Assembly (NCBI GenBank): GCA_018971775.1
Contig: JAGXAB010000012.1
Location: 1-64,000 of the forward strand
Origin: Cyanobacteria bacterium REEB67
GTDB lineage: Bacteria; Cyanobacteriota; Vampirovibrionia; Obscuribacterales; Obscuribacteraceae
Reading direction: 5' to 3'
DNA: 64,000 bases
Positions 26,511 through 35,621 of this stretch are shown one piece after another; the first letter of the stretch is position 1, and each line of letters begins with the position of its first letter. The notes beneath the pieces are model-generated. The model saw nothing but the letters and a program-made list of their open reading frames with translations. It ran no database searches and was not told the DNA's origin. A program made the translations under genes and the position numbers.

Positions 26511-26592
26511 CCGAAGTGGTGAAATGGCAAACACGCTACGTTCAGGGCGTAGTGAGCGCAAGCTCTTGAGGGTTCAAGTCCCTCCTTCGGCA
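26511..26592 (+). tRNA. tRNA-Leu (anticodon CAG)
   Basis: The acceptor arms GCCGAAG/CTTCGGC pair perfectly, with discriminator A at 26592. The anticodon stem CTACG/CGTAG encloses loop TTCAGGG, giving CAG. A long variable arm (GAGCGCAAGCTC) and the TGGTGAAATGGCAAACACG D-region are typical of class II leucine tRNA, and the T arm is GAGGGTTCAAGTCCCTC. CCA is not encoded. It sits between rpsR and infC. Confidence 0.96.
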
Positions 26593-26656
26593 AATCTTTC
26601 GCCAATCCGCGACAATAACGCGACAATAAAAGTAAGTAGAAAATCATGAGGTACGC

Positions 26657-27220
26657 TTGAGCACAAACGATCCCCGCCGTCCGGACGCTAGACGGGAACT
26701 TCCCCCTCTCAACGAGCGCATTCGCGATCGTGAAGTAAGACTGATTGGAGAGGACGGCAGCCAACTTGGGATCGTGCCAACGCGTGAAGCGCTCACTACT
26801 GCTCGTGACAAAGGCCTCGACCTGCTCCTAGTCCAACCAGATGCCAACCCGCCGGTTGCTCGCATCCTCGATTACGGTCGCTTCAAATTCGAAAACGAGA
26901 AAAAAGCTCGTGAGAGTAAGAAGAAGCAACATATCCAGGATGTGAAAGAGATTAAGATGCGTTACAAGATTGAAGACCATGATTTTCAGGTCAAATTGCG
27001 TGCCGCCCAGAAGTTTCTTTCAGAAGGCGACAAAATCAAGGTATTGACGCTCCTGCGCGGCCGCGAGCTGCAACATGCCGACATGGCAATCAACCTGCAA
27101 AGTCGCTTCGCCGACGAGCTCAAAGATTTAGGTTTGATTGACAAAGAAGCTAAACTCGAAGGCAAGAGTGTTATCATGATTCTCGCTCCCCTCCCGTCGA
27201 GGGGCAGACCTGCGTCTTAA
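26657..27220 (+). CDS. infC: Translation initiation factor IF-3
   Basis: This is a 187-residue factor that prevents premature subunit joining and checks the start codon. The N-domain shows PPLNERIRDREVRLIGEDGSQLGIV; the linker includes GRFKFENEKKARESKKKQ; the C-domain shows KEIKMRYKIEDHDFQVKLRAAQKFLSEGDKIKV and EGKSVIMILAP. The start is TTG 26657 with GAGGT close upstream. A weak start codon is typical of infC and permits autoregulation through IF-3 discrimination against non-AUG starts. Confidence 0.96.
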   Translation: MSTNDPRRPDARRELPPLNERIRDREVRLIGEDGSQLGIVPTREALTTARDKGLDLLLVQPDANPPVARILDYGRFKFENEKKARESKKKQHIQDVKEIKMRYKIEDHDFQVKLRAAQKFLSEGDKIKVLTLLRGRELQHADMAINLQSRFADELKDLGLIDKEAKLEGKSVIMILAPLPSRGRPAS

Positions 27221-27288
27221 CCCGAGTTTATAAAACTCCAAGGTTGAGAAGTCGGTCATCTTTTTTAGTTTATTGACTGGACACGACA

Positions 27289-27498
27289 ATGCCCAAAATG
27301 AAAACCAACAAAGCTGCTGCTCGCCGCTTCAAAATCACCGGTACCGGTAAGATTTTGCGCAGGCAAGCCGGCACGCGCCACTTGAACGAGTGGATGAAAG
27401 CTAACAAAAAACGCAACTTGCGTGGTACCGCAGCCGTTCACCCGGATGTGGAAGCGCATGTTCTGTCGATGTTCCCTTATCGCAAATACATTACCTAA
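27289..27498 (+). CDS. rpmI: 50S ribosomal protein L35 (bL35)
   Basis: This is a 69-residue protein starting MPKMKTNKAAARRFKITGTGKI, then RRQAGTRHLNEWMKANKKRNLRG, with the usual VLSMFPYR near the end. Ribosome site strength is low (only CTGG-like), so translation may be coupled or controlled. It is the second gene of the infC-rpmI-rplT operon. Confidence 0.97.
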   Translation: MPKMKTNKAAARRFKITGTGKILRRQAGTRHLNEWMKANKKRNLRGTAAVHPDVEAHVLSMFPYRKYIT

Positions 27499-27620
27499 GC
27501 TCCAGGGCTTCTGGTAAGACAATCAAACAGCCACGTCTGCACTATACCGGTCTAAGGGAACTCCTCTCCGACGACAGGCGCAGATAGGCAATCACCCATA
27601 TCTTCGAAGAAGGAGAAGAA

Positions 27621-28022
27621 ATGCCCAGGGTAAAACGAGGCAATGTCCTCCAAAAACGCCACAAGAAGATCCTCAAGTTCGCTAAAGGCTTCCGTGGTTC
27701 AAAATCAAATCTTTTCATCGCCGCCAACCAGGCGATCATGCAGGCCTGGAAAAACGCTTACCGGGATCGCCGTAAGAGGAAGCGTGATTTCAGAAGTCTC
27801 TGGATCACCAGAATCAACGCAGCGGCTCGCCAGCACGGCCTGAGCTACAGCTTGTTGATGAATGGCTTGAAGCACGCCAATATCGAAGTCAACCGTAAGA
27901 TGTTGGCCGAACTGGCTGTCAATAACAGAGAAGCTTTCGCAGCCTTGGCCACCACAGCCAAAGCCAACCTCGCTCACCACGCACCGAAAAAAATTCCGAT
28001 GCGTGAGACTGTTAAAGCCTAG
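27621..28022 (+). CDS. rplT: 50S ribosomal protein L20 (bL20)
   Basis: The product is 133 residues, slightly longer than the usual 117-120. It starts [32 protein letters not shown] and contains [30 protein letters not shown] and [18 protein letters not shown] lies just upstream of ATG 27621. L20 is required for early 50S assembly and often represses this operon. The C-terminal extra residues are basic. Confidence 0.97.
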   Translation: MPRVKRGNVLQKRHKKILKFAKGFRGSKSNLFIAANQAIMQAWKNAYRDRRKRKRDFRSLWITRINAAARQHGLSYSLLMNGLKHANIEVNRKMLAELAVNNREAFAALATTAKANLAHHAPKKIPMRETVKA

Positions 28023-28026
28023 AGCT

Positions 28027-28899
28027 GTGCAATTCAACAACATCACATCTGCACACAATCCACTTCTTAAGAACATTCGCTCTCTTCAGGAGCGCTCAGC
28101 CCGGCATAAAGCCGGGCTGTTCTTATTAGAAGGCGAAAAAATGTTCCTCGAAGCGGTCAGTCGCGGCGTCGAGATCGACGCCATCGTAATGGAAGATGTC
28201 TTCTATGAAAAAGGACTGAGCCCGGCCCTCGAACAGGTCTTCTCCGATTACGAAGACAGCCTGGGGGCAAAAAAGGAAGCGGCTGGCATTCTCCCCAGCG
28301 ATATAAACATCGTCTGGTCCGGTTTTTTCAAACATCTGATCACGACGGCGACGAGCTGCGGCATGGTCGCTACCGGCGTCCAGATCGAAGCGACTATCGA
28401 TAATGTCCTGGAGGATTGCCGCCGGCGCAAAGCGGAAGGCTTGCCGAGCACCGTCGTCATTTTGGAAGGGATTCAAGATCCGGGCAATCTCGGCACGATT
28501 ATTCGGAGCGCCCTGGCCTTCGAAGCCTCCGGCGTGATTTTGACCAAGGGGACGGTCGATCCCTACAACCCTAAGGTGGTCCGCTCGGCCATGGGCGCAC
28601 TGTTCGACATACCGGTGGTACTGGACGCAAGTCTTCAAGATACGGTGGCCATGCTCAAAGCAGAAGGCTTCTCTGTTTGCGCCCTCAATCCGGAAGCAGA
28701 GCAGAGCTTGAGCCAGGCTAAACTGCCAAGCGATCTGGTCCTGCTCCTCGGCAATGAAGGTGCGGGCCTCAGTCAGACCGCCACGGCCCTGGCCGATCTC
28801 GACTTGAAAATCAATATCAGTCCCTTGATCGAATCGCTCAATGTGTCGATCGCTGCTGCCGTCGTGCTCTTTCATCTGGCCAACGACAAGAACAGGTAA
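28027..28899 (+). CDS. SpoU/TrmH-family RNA 2'-O-methyltransferase
   Basis: This is a 290-residue knotted SAM methyltransferase for rRNA or tRNA ribose. The N-terminal substrate-binding part opens ITSAHNPLLKNIRSLQERSARHKAGLFLLEGEKMF. The catalytic motifs are EGIQDPGNLGTIIRSALAFEASGVIL (motif 1), LLLGNEGAGLS (motif 2) and INISPLIESLNVSIAAAVVLF (motif 3). I chose GTG 28027, four bases after rplT; GTG 28003 would overlap rplT. Grouping with ribosomal genes supports rRNA as target, but the exact nucleotide cannot be told. Confidence 0.9.
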   Translation: MQFNNITSAHNPLLKNIRSLQERSARHKAGLFLLEGEKMFLEAVSRGVEIDAIVMEDVFYEKGLSPALEQVFSDYEDSLGAKKEAAGILPSDINIVWSGFFKHLITTATSCGMVATGVQIEATIDNVLEDCRRRKAEGLPSTVVILEGIQDPGNLGTIIRSALAFEASGVILTKGTVDPYNPKVVRSAMGALFDIPVVLDASLQDTVAMLKAEGFSVCALNPEAEQSLSQAKLPSDLVLLLGNEGAGLSQTATALADLDLKINISPLIESLNVSIAAAVVLFHLANDKNR

Positions 28900-28950
28900 A
28901 GAGCAAAGCACCTCATTTATAAAGCTTGACCCTTGCTAAAATGAGAGGCA

Positions 28951-29808
28951 ATGGATAACGTGCACATCACCGACGAGCAAAGCCTGGAAGTTTCCCGGCT
29001 AACCGATGGCGACAAGAATGAGCGCGACTTCCAGGCGATCACGACAGTAGACGATAGCGCAGACGGCATCGCCGGCGCCCAATCAGTATCCCTCGACGAA
29101 GGCGACGGTCACGGCCATACCATGACCGTGGTCGAGCACCTCGATGAATTGCGCACCAGACTTTTGCGCAGTATCGCCTATGTCTTCGTAGCCTTTGTCA
29201 CCGCTCTCTTTTTCACCAAAGATGTTTTGCGCTTTTTGGAAGCACCCGCCGGTGGTATCACTTTCCAGGCACTGTCTCTGGAAGAGCCTTTGATTGTTTT
29301 TTTCAAAGTGGCCTTCTATTTATCTTTGATCGCCGCCTCGCCCCTGCTGCTTTTTGAAATCAGTCGCTTCGTCTCTCCTGGTCTGACGCGCAAAGAAAGA
29401 AAAGTACTGGCTCCTCTAGTGGTCGGCGGACCGATTCTTTTTGTTTGTGGCGCGCTCTTTGCCTACTATTTCCTCCTGCCGCCGATGCTGCATTTCTTCA
29501 GCTCATTTGGTCAGGGCGTCACACCAATCAATCAGCGCCTCGATTTTTATATTTCCCTGGTCAGCTCGATCTTGCTTTACATGGGCCTTTGCTTTCAGAT
29601 GCCGATCATCATCTTTGCTCTGGCCATGGCCGGGGTAGTGACCTCGGGCATGCTGATCAAAGTATGGCGCTTCGCCATCTTCGGCACCGCTCTTGTCGCT
29701 TGCGTGATCACCCCTGACCCGACTGCCTTTTCGATGCTGCTCGTCATGGCGGCCCTGAATGGCCTATACATACTGTCGATAATCATGCTCAAATTAGCCA
29801 GGAAGTGA
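28951..29808 (+). CDS. tatC: Twin-arginine translocase subunit TatC
   Basis: TatC receives folded Tat substrates at the inner membrane. After an unusual acidic N-terminal extension of about 58 residues, the family starts MTVVEHLDELRTRLLRSIAYVFV. Six membrane helices follow, with conserved SRFVSPGLTRKERK, FGQGVTP and CVITPDPTAFSMLL. ATG 28951 follows GAGAGG. No tatA or tatB is visible in the window. Confidence 0.95.
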   Translation: MDNVHITDEQSLEVSRLTDGDKNERDFQAITTVDDSADGIAGAQSVSLDEGDGHGHTMTVVEHLDELRTRLLRSIAYVFVAFVTALFFTKDVLRFLEAPAGGITFQALSLEEPLIVFFKVAFYLSLIAASPLLLFEISRFVSPGLTRKERKVLAPLVVGGPILFVCGALFAYYFLLPPMLHFFSSFGQGVTPINQRLDFYISLVSSILLYMGLCFQMPIIIFALAMAGVVTSGMLIKVWRFAIFGTALVACVITPDPTAFSMLLVMAALNGLYILSIIMLKLARK

Positions 29809-29814
29809 TCACCG

Positions 29815-31026
29815 ATGGACTGGCAGCTAATCTCCCACTACATAGTTGCCATACTGGTCCTACCGATTGTGGTTGCCACCGTCCGCAGTGTAGTCAAAAA
29901 CAGCGCGTCCTTATTCGATGACGATCTCACCGCTAAAGATCGCGCCATTCTCAAACAATTCGCCATCTTTTTACTCCTGCCTCTGGTAGCGCTCTTCCAC
30001 GAGCTCGGTCACGCCGTGGTGGCAAAAATGCTCGGTATCGACGTGATGGCATTTCACTGGAGTTTGTTCTTCGGTCAGGTCGACGTGGGCGGCAATCGCA
30101 CCCCGCTTCAAGATTTCATCATCGCCCTGGCCGGCAACGCCTTTCAGCTGGTTGCCACCCTACTGGCACTGCTCATCGCCGTCTTGAGCCGCTCACCGGC
30201 GATGGTGGCATTGAATATCTATCTCTATTTGTTCTCCGGTTTTTCCGGATTGATTTTTTACCCGCTGCTCTCGCTCTTTTCCTGGAATTACGATTTTCTG
30301 ATTATTTACGGCAGCGAAGAGCGCAGCCTTGCTTTGATCGTCGGCTTTATCCATATTCTCCTGGTCGCTCTTTTTGTCTGGACCTTTTTGAGTCAGCGCG
30401 CCCGCCTCTGGTACGCCAAAAAGACGAGACCGGCCTGGGCAAAAGAATACGACCGTGTCCTTGCCCGTGTGCAGGCGCAACCAAATGCGGTGAATATCCT
30501 CTCACAGGCCTGGCAATTTTATTTCGTCGGTCTCGATAAATCGGCCGAGATCGCTCTCGATAAAGCAGAAAGGCTGGACCCCGAGCTCAAAGACATCTGG
30601 CTCCTGCGCGGCTATTTGCATCAAAGTAAAGGCCGCTATCAAAGCGCCCTGCTTTGTTTCGATCAGATTACCGAATCGGTGAAGAATGACAAGTCTCTGC
30701 TGGCCAGGGGCTGGATGGCCCGCGGCCACTGCCTGGGCGAAGAACTGGATAATCGCTCGCGGCCGAGTAAGGACTTAGCTAAAGATTACGCCGAACTGTT
30801 AAAGTCCTATAAGGAAGCATCAAAGGCCGACGGAAATCTAGCCGATCCGCACTATTACCTGGCTGTAACACTCGTCAAAGCCCGGCAATTTAAGGAAGCG
30901 GAAACCGAGGTCGAACTCTGTCAAAACTACGCTAAACGCGGCCTGAACTGGCTCGACCCGATCCTGGCGACAATGATCCGCGAAGTCCTGGCAGATATAC
31001 GCCAGGGTCAAAAAGCGCAGTCATAA
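29815..31026 (+). CDS. Membrane metalloprotease-like protein (HELGH) with C-terminal TPRs
   Basis: This is a 403-residue protein. Hydrophobic helices occupy residues about 6-25, 48-70, 100-130, 133-160 and 170-195. Helix 2 carries FHELGHAVVAKMLG (His62-Glu63-His66), the zinc site of M50-type intramembrane proteases, and a later ALAGNAFQLV resembles the family's GPxxN segment. From about residue 220 there are TPR repeats (LDKAERLDPELKDIWLLRGYLHQSKGRYQSALLCF). It may cut membrane proteins or act as a scaffold. It starts six bases after tatC, and its neighbour at 31111 is a paralogue lacking the zinc motif. Confidence 0.72.
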   Translation: MDWQLISHYIVAILVLPIVVATVRSVVKNSASLFDDDLTAKDRAILKQFAIFLLLPLVALFHELGHAVVAKMLGIDVMAFHWSLFFGQVDVGGNRTPLQDFIIALAGNAFQLVATLLALLIAVLSRSPAMVALNIYLYLFSGFSGLIFYPLLSLFSWNYDFLIIYGSEERSLALIVGFIHILLVALFVWTFLSQRARLWYAKKTRPAWAKEYDRVLARVQAQPNAVNILSQAWQFYFVGLDKSAEIALDKAERLDPELKDIWLLRGYLHQSKGRYQSALLCFDQITESVKNDKSLLARGWMARGHCLGEELDNRSRPSKDLAKDYAELLKSYKEASKADGNLADPHYYLAVTLVKARQFKEAETEVELCQNYAKRGLNWLDPILATMIREVLADIRQGQKAQS

Positions 31027-31110
31027 TTTTCTCTCAGACTTGTCAGTATAAAAGCCTCCTATAATTGCCGCGTTGTCTGGTCTCAATCCCAGGAAAGGCG
31101 AAGGCTCTTT

Positions 31111-32451
31111 TTGAACTTCCAGCAGTTTGTCCACGAATTTTTCAGTAGCGATCCGCTTTCGCACAACTTCGTCTCCTGGTGCGCGACCGGACTGGCGATG
31201 CTGGTCAGTCTCGACACGGTAATCAGACTGTGGACCGAAAGACACCGCCTGCTAAAAGAAGATTTGAACGATGAAGATCGCGCCTTTGCCTGGCGCCTGG
31301 TCGTCTTCACCGTGCTGCCCCTGCTCACCTGGATCGATTGGCGCGCCACCGATGTCGCCGCGCAACTTAGTGGTGGCTACCTCTCCGCCGTCTCTTATGG
31401 CTTTATCTGGTATCAAGCGCTAATCGAAGGTCTCTCGCACGCGACCACGCCTGAGCAGGCGGCCCTCGTCTATGTCGCCGGCGAAGCAGCGCAAATAGCC
31501 TTTGCACTACTGCTGGTGCCGGCCCTTTTCCTCAGACCGCATCCATTTTTTGCCTCTTTCCTCGGATACACCATCGCCTTTACTCTCGGTTTCAACTTGA
31601 TAGTCGATCCGATCTTGTCTCTGGCCGGCTTTGGCTTACCGCGCTGGGCAGAAATCGTCCGTATCGGCATGACGCACCCGGGCAGCATCGACACCCTGGT
31701 GGCTTGCCAGGCTGGCATGACCGGCCTCTATCTCTTTTTCATCAGCAGCAGTGCGGTTAGATTGTGGTTTTCGGATCTGACCAGACCGGAAATCGCTGAA
31801 CATTTGAAAAATTGCCTGAAGGATTCGAAAGTCCATCTGCTCAAAAGTTCGCTCGCTGACGCCGATCAGCCGCCTTCCTCCACGGTCACCCTCAAGCTGG
31901 GTATTTTATATCTGCGCGCCGGATTGAACAGACAGGCCGGCAAATTGCTCAAGGAAATGGGCAAGCTCTTCCCAGGCTCGCTCAGCACGACATTTCTAGC
32001 AGCGATGCTCGCCTTCCAGGACCGCAACTACAAAGAAGCCCGGCTGGCTTTCGTCAAAAGCGCCGACTTTGCCCATGTGGACGGCGAGCTCAAAGCCAGC
32101 CTGCTTGCCGCCGCCGCCTGCTCGGCCTTCGCCCAGGGCGACACGGAAGGCGCCCTCGATCTCTGCCAGCGGGCTCTGGAATTTGAAGACGCCTGCCTGA
32201 CCGCCAGGCTGGTCAAAGTGGACGCCTATCTGGCCAAAGGCAAAAAAGAGCAGGCCGCTCAAGAAATCATGGTGGCCATGCACCTCGGCCTTGATTTTGA
32301 CCTGAAAGACAAAGTACCGGTCGACGCAGACCAGGTTTTCGACTTAATCTGCAAAGTCGAAGAAAAAACCGAAAACACGGCACTCATGGGGCAAATCGAA
32401 CAATTGGAGGCGACCCTGGAGAAATCCGGCAGACCAAACAAGCTCAGTTGA
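31111..32451 (+). CDS. Inactive paralogue of the HELGH membrane/TPR protein
   Basis: This is a 446-residue protein with the same plan as its upstream neighbour: membrane helices in residues about 20-210, then TPR repeats. The alignment is visible around LNDEDRAFAWRLVVFTVLPLLTWIDWRATDV against LTAKDRAILKQFAIFLLLPLVALFHELGHAV. Here the HELGH site is DWRAT (residues 76-80), so it cannot bind zinc the same way. The first six helices also match the GEAAQIAFALLL/AGNAFQLVATLL segment. The start is TTG 31111 behind AGGAAAGG. It probably partners or regulates the active copy. Confidence 0.7.
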   Translation: MNFQQFVHEFFSSDPLSHNFVSWCATGLAMLVSLDTVIRLWTERHRLLKEDLNDEDRAFAWRLVVFTVLPLLTWIDWRATDVAAQLSGGYLSAVSYGFIWYQALIEGLSHATTPEQAALVYVAGEAAQIAFALLLVPALFLRPHPFFASFLGYTIAFTLGFNLIVDPILSLAGFGLPRWAEIVRIGMTHPGSIDTLVACQAGMTGLYLFFISSSAVRLWFSDLTRPEIAEHLKNCLKDSKVHLLKSSLADADQPPSSTVTLKLGILYLRAGLNRQAGKLLKEMGKLFPGSLSTTFLAAMLAFQDRNYKEARLAFVKSADFAHVDGELKASLLAAAACSAFAQGDTEGALDLCQRALEFEDACLTARLVKVDAYLAKGKKEQAAQEIMVAMHLGLDFDLKDKVPVDADQVFDLICKVEEKTENTALMGQIEQLEATLEKSGRPNKLS

Positions 32452-32614
32452 ACAATTTTTTTTGCGGCTCTTACGAAATTTCGCTATCTTCTTTTTACCA
32501 GATCCATATAATAACTTTGACTATTGTCAAGAACTAGCGGCGATTCAGATCCGGAAACCCTATCCTATCCCATCCCCTCACTCAATCCATTTGATTAGAA
32601 AAACGGGTATTGGC

Positions 32615-35611
32615 GTGGCCAACAACAGCATACGTCTAAACATTAGAGCCAGAATGTTGCTTCTGTGCCTTGGCGTTGCCGCACCTCTTCTGGCGATCGG
32701 CAGTTTTTCGCTTTTTAAAGAATACAAAACTCTCAAAATGGAAGCCGAGCGAGCAACGACGATGCAGGCCGCCACCGGTGTCGGCACGCTCAATAGCTGG
32801 GCGACTTCGCAGTGTCATTCCCTGAGCTCCGTCGCCGCCTTGCTGGCCACTGAACCAAAGCAAAAGCCAGAACAAATCAAAAAGACACTGGCCGCCGCTC
32901 TCACCAGTCAACCGACCTGGCAGGGCCTTTATCTCGTCAGCGAAGACGGGCGGGCTGTTTTGAGCGCCGCTACCGCTGCCGGAGCGCGCGATCTGAGCAG
33001 CGATCTGGTTAAGGATAAGAGTTTTGTTAGCGCCGTCAATCAGTCTATCCTGCCCCAGAAAGGCGATATGCTCGATACGCTGCTCATGGATCAGACCAAT
33101 GCACCGCATCTAGTCGCCATGGCACCGATCGTCCGCGGCAAAGCTATAAAAGGATCACTTGTCGCGAGCATCACACCAAACGCGGTGCTTGGACTTTTCA
33201 CCGGTCTGACCGGACCGCTCGATCAAAACAATGCAGTAATCGCTGTAATAGATTCGCAAAAGCGCGTCATTGCGCGCAACCTCGGCAACGCTTACTGGCA
33301 AGGACGCGACTTTTCGCATGCCAAGACAGTGCAGGCCTCGACCCACAAAATCCGGGGCACGATCGAAGGGGTTGGCATCGCCGACCCGACTGCCCGCGCT
33401 TATGCCTTTGACCGTGTACCGGGCACCAACTGGTTGCTCGTCGTCGGTGTGCCGACCACGGCCATCTACGGTACTGCTCACGACTGGCTAAAATTGATGA
33501 TCGCCCTGGCTGTCTGCGCTATCGGCATATCATTTGTCCTGGCTTACATGGCCACCCACCATTTCACCCGCACAATCAACGGTCTGGTGCGAGAAGCGCT
33601 GGCACTGGGACGGGGCGACTTCAGCAAGCGCGTGGCCGTCAACTCGACCGACGAGCTTGGTCTGCTCGCGCGTGCCTTTAACGAAATGGCCGGACTGCTC
33701 GAGAGCGAACGCGACCAGAAAGACATGGTGCAACGCATCTCCGAATCGGTCAGACAATCCCTCGATATAGATCAAATCCTCAACACCACTGTCGAAGAAC
33801 TCGGCCGAAACCTGAAAGCAAGTCGTTGTTGCCTGGCCTTGATCGACACCCATCAAACTCTGGCCACGGAAGACGACGAGCTCGTCTTTGACTATAACTG
33901 GTGGGACGAAGCGACTGGCGGCACGCCCTTGCAAGACCGGGTGGTCCTGATCGGCACGACTACGATCCTGCGTAAGATTATCGACCAGGGCTCGTTGATC
34001 TGGCTCGATATGCTGGCCATCGATCACAAAAACGAAATTTTCTGCTCCGGTAAATTCCGCAGCGACGACGTAAACAATATGAGCGAAAGCGATTGGGCCT
34101 CGGTCAAATCGCTGGTGGCCTGTCCGATTACGACACAGAGCGGCACCCGCGGCATGATTCTGGTCCAACAATGCGATCATCTGCGCTACTGGGGACAATC
34201 CGAGCTCGGCTTGATCGAAGCCGTGGCCAGCCAGGTAGCTCTAGCCATCGAACACGGCCGTCTCTACAAACACGCCCGCACTATGGCCGAGCAAGAACAG
34301 CTGATCAATCATATAGTGCGTTCGGTGCGCACGTCCCTTGATGTAGACACCATCCTCGATACTGTCACCATAGAGCTCTCCAAGGCTCTCGGAGCCGATC
34401 TGGTGCAGATTGCTCAACCGCGCGCCGAAGGGCCGCTCATAGTCACCCACGAATTTTCGGCCGGCAGTGGCCTGACAGACGACACCACCAGCGGTGTAGA
34501 TGACCATGCCAGCCCGGATGCCAACTCACCTGCAGATGCAGATATCGCCAGCGTGCCGACCAGGAGTAGCGACGTCAAACACAAGGGCCTGAGCCTCTAT
34601 CCCAACAATATCGATTTTCATCCCAATGCCAGCGCCGGCAATTTCATCGCCGAGACCTCAGGCTCGGTACTCGGTATAGACATCGCCAATCTGAAAGCCT
34701 TTTTCAAAGACAAGGCCACCGACCTCGAGCAGCCAATCAAAATCGAGCTCACGGTCAGCTCTTTGCAAAATGACGACAACACGGTCAACGGGCTGTCGGT
34801 AATCAATGACGTAACGGTCGACAAACGTTGCCATGCCTTCAAAGAATATCTGGAAACGGTAGCGAGCAAATCACTGATTGCTGCTCCATTGCTCAATGAC
34901 AGCCATTTGATCGGCGTGCTCATCGTCCATCAACGCTCCGGTAAACGCGTCTGGACCGAACGCGAAATCAGCCTGGTAAGCGGTGTAGCAGACCAGCTCG
35001 CCGTGGCCATCACCCACGCCCAACTTTTCGCCCAGGTCAAACATCAGGCGATCACCGACGGTTTGACCGGCCTCTACAACCATGTCTATTTAAAAAATCG
35101 CCTCTCCGAAGAGCTCCGTTTGGCCGAGAGGAAAGGTACGCCCGTCTCACTAATCATGATCGACCTGGACAAGCTAAAAGTGATCAACGACAACTACGGC
35201 CATCCAGTCGGAGACGCCGCCATTCGCCAGATTGCTGCCATACTGAAGACCCTTCTGCGCAGTGGCGACACGGCTGCCCGCTACGGCGGCGAAGAATTCA
35301 GTATCATCCTGCCCGAGACAAGCCTTTTGGAAGCGGCACTGATTGCCGACCGACTCTGCAGTCAGATTCGTAACACACCGGTCCCTGGTCTGGGCAAAGT
35401 AACAGCATCGCTTGGCACAGCCTGCTATCCTAAACAGGCGCGCAGCACCTCCGAGCTCATCGAAAAAGCCGACAAAGCTCTCTATGTCGCCAAGAACAGC
35501 GGTCGTGACCAGGTCAGAGTTTTCGAAGAAGACCTGCAGACAACTTCGCAACCGACATTTACCAATGTCACCCGCGAAATCGAAAGCCTCAAACAAAACA
35601 AGAAAGAGTAG
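32615..35611 (+). CDS. Membrane diguanylate cyclase: Cache-like sensor, HAMP, two GAF, GGDEF
   Basis: This is a c-di-GMP synthase of about 998 residues from GTG 32615; the track start at 32462 adds a poorly supported prefix. Order: TM1 (residues about 14-34), a periplasmic dCache-like sensor (to about 290), TM2 (LMIALAVCAIGISFVLAYMA), HAMP (about 312-368), a first GAF (380-560), a second GAF interrupted by an insertion of over 100 residues, and GGDEF. The catalytic motif is ARYGGEEFS (near residue 891), five residues after RSGD, a proper RxxD product-inhibition site. ITDGLTGLYNH opens the cyclase domain. It is expected to be active. Confidence 0.9.
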   Translation: MANNSIRLNIRARMLLLCLGVAAPLLAIGSFSLFKEYKTLKMEAERATTMQAATGVGTLNSWATSQCHSLSSVAALLATEPKQKPEQIKKTLAAALTSQPTWQGLYLVSEDGRAVLSAATAAGARDLSSDLVKDKSFVSAVNQSILPQKGDMLDTLLMDQTNAPHLVAMAPIVRGKAIKGSLVASITPNAVLGLFTGLTGPLDQNNAVIAVIDSQKRVIARNLGNAYWQGRDFSHAKTVQASTHKIRGTIEGVGIADPTARAYAFDRVPGTNWLLVVGVPTTAIYGTAHDWLKLMIALAVCAIGISFVLAYMATHHFTRTINGLVREALALGRGDFSKRVAVNSTDELGLLARAFNEMAGLLESERDQKDMVQRISESVRQSLDIDQILNTTVEELGRNLKASRCCLALIDTHQTLATEDDELVFDYNWWDEATGGTPLQDRVVLIGTTTILRKIIDQGSLIWLDMLAIDHKNEIFCSGKFRSDDVNNMSESDWASVKSLVACPITTQSGTRGMILVQQCDHLRYWGQSELGLIEAVASQVALAIEHGRLYKHARTMAEQEQLINHIVRSVRTSLDVDTILDTVTIELSKALGADLVQIAQPRAEGPLIVTHEFSAGSGLTDDTTSGVDDHASPDANSPADADIASVPTRSSDVKHKGLSLYPNNIDFHPNASAGNFIAETSGSVLGIDIANLKAFFKDKATDLEQPIKIELTVSSLQNDDNTVNGLSVINDVTVDKRCHAFKEYLETVASKSLIAAPLLNDSHLIGVLIVHQRSGKRVWTEREISLVSGVADQLAVAITHAQLFAQVKHQAITDGLTGLYNHVYLKNRLSEELRLAERKGTPVSLIMIDLDKLKVINDNYGHPVGDAAIRQIAAILKTLLRSGDTAARYGGEEFSIILPETSLLEAALIADRLCSQIRNTPVPGLGKVTASLGTACYPKQARSTSELIEKADKALYVAKNSGRDQVRVFEEDLQTTSQPTFTNVTREIESLKQNKKE

Positions 35612-35621
35612 AAAGAGAAAA

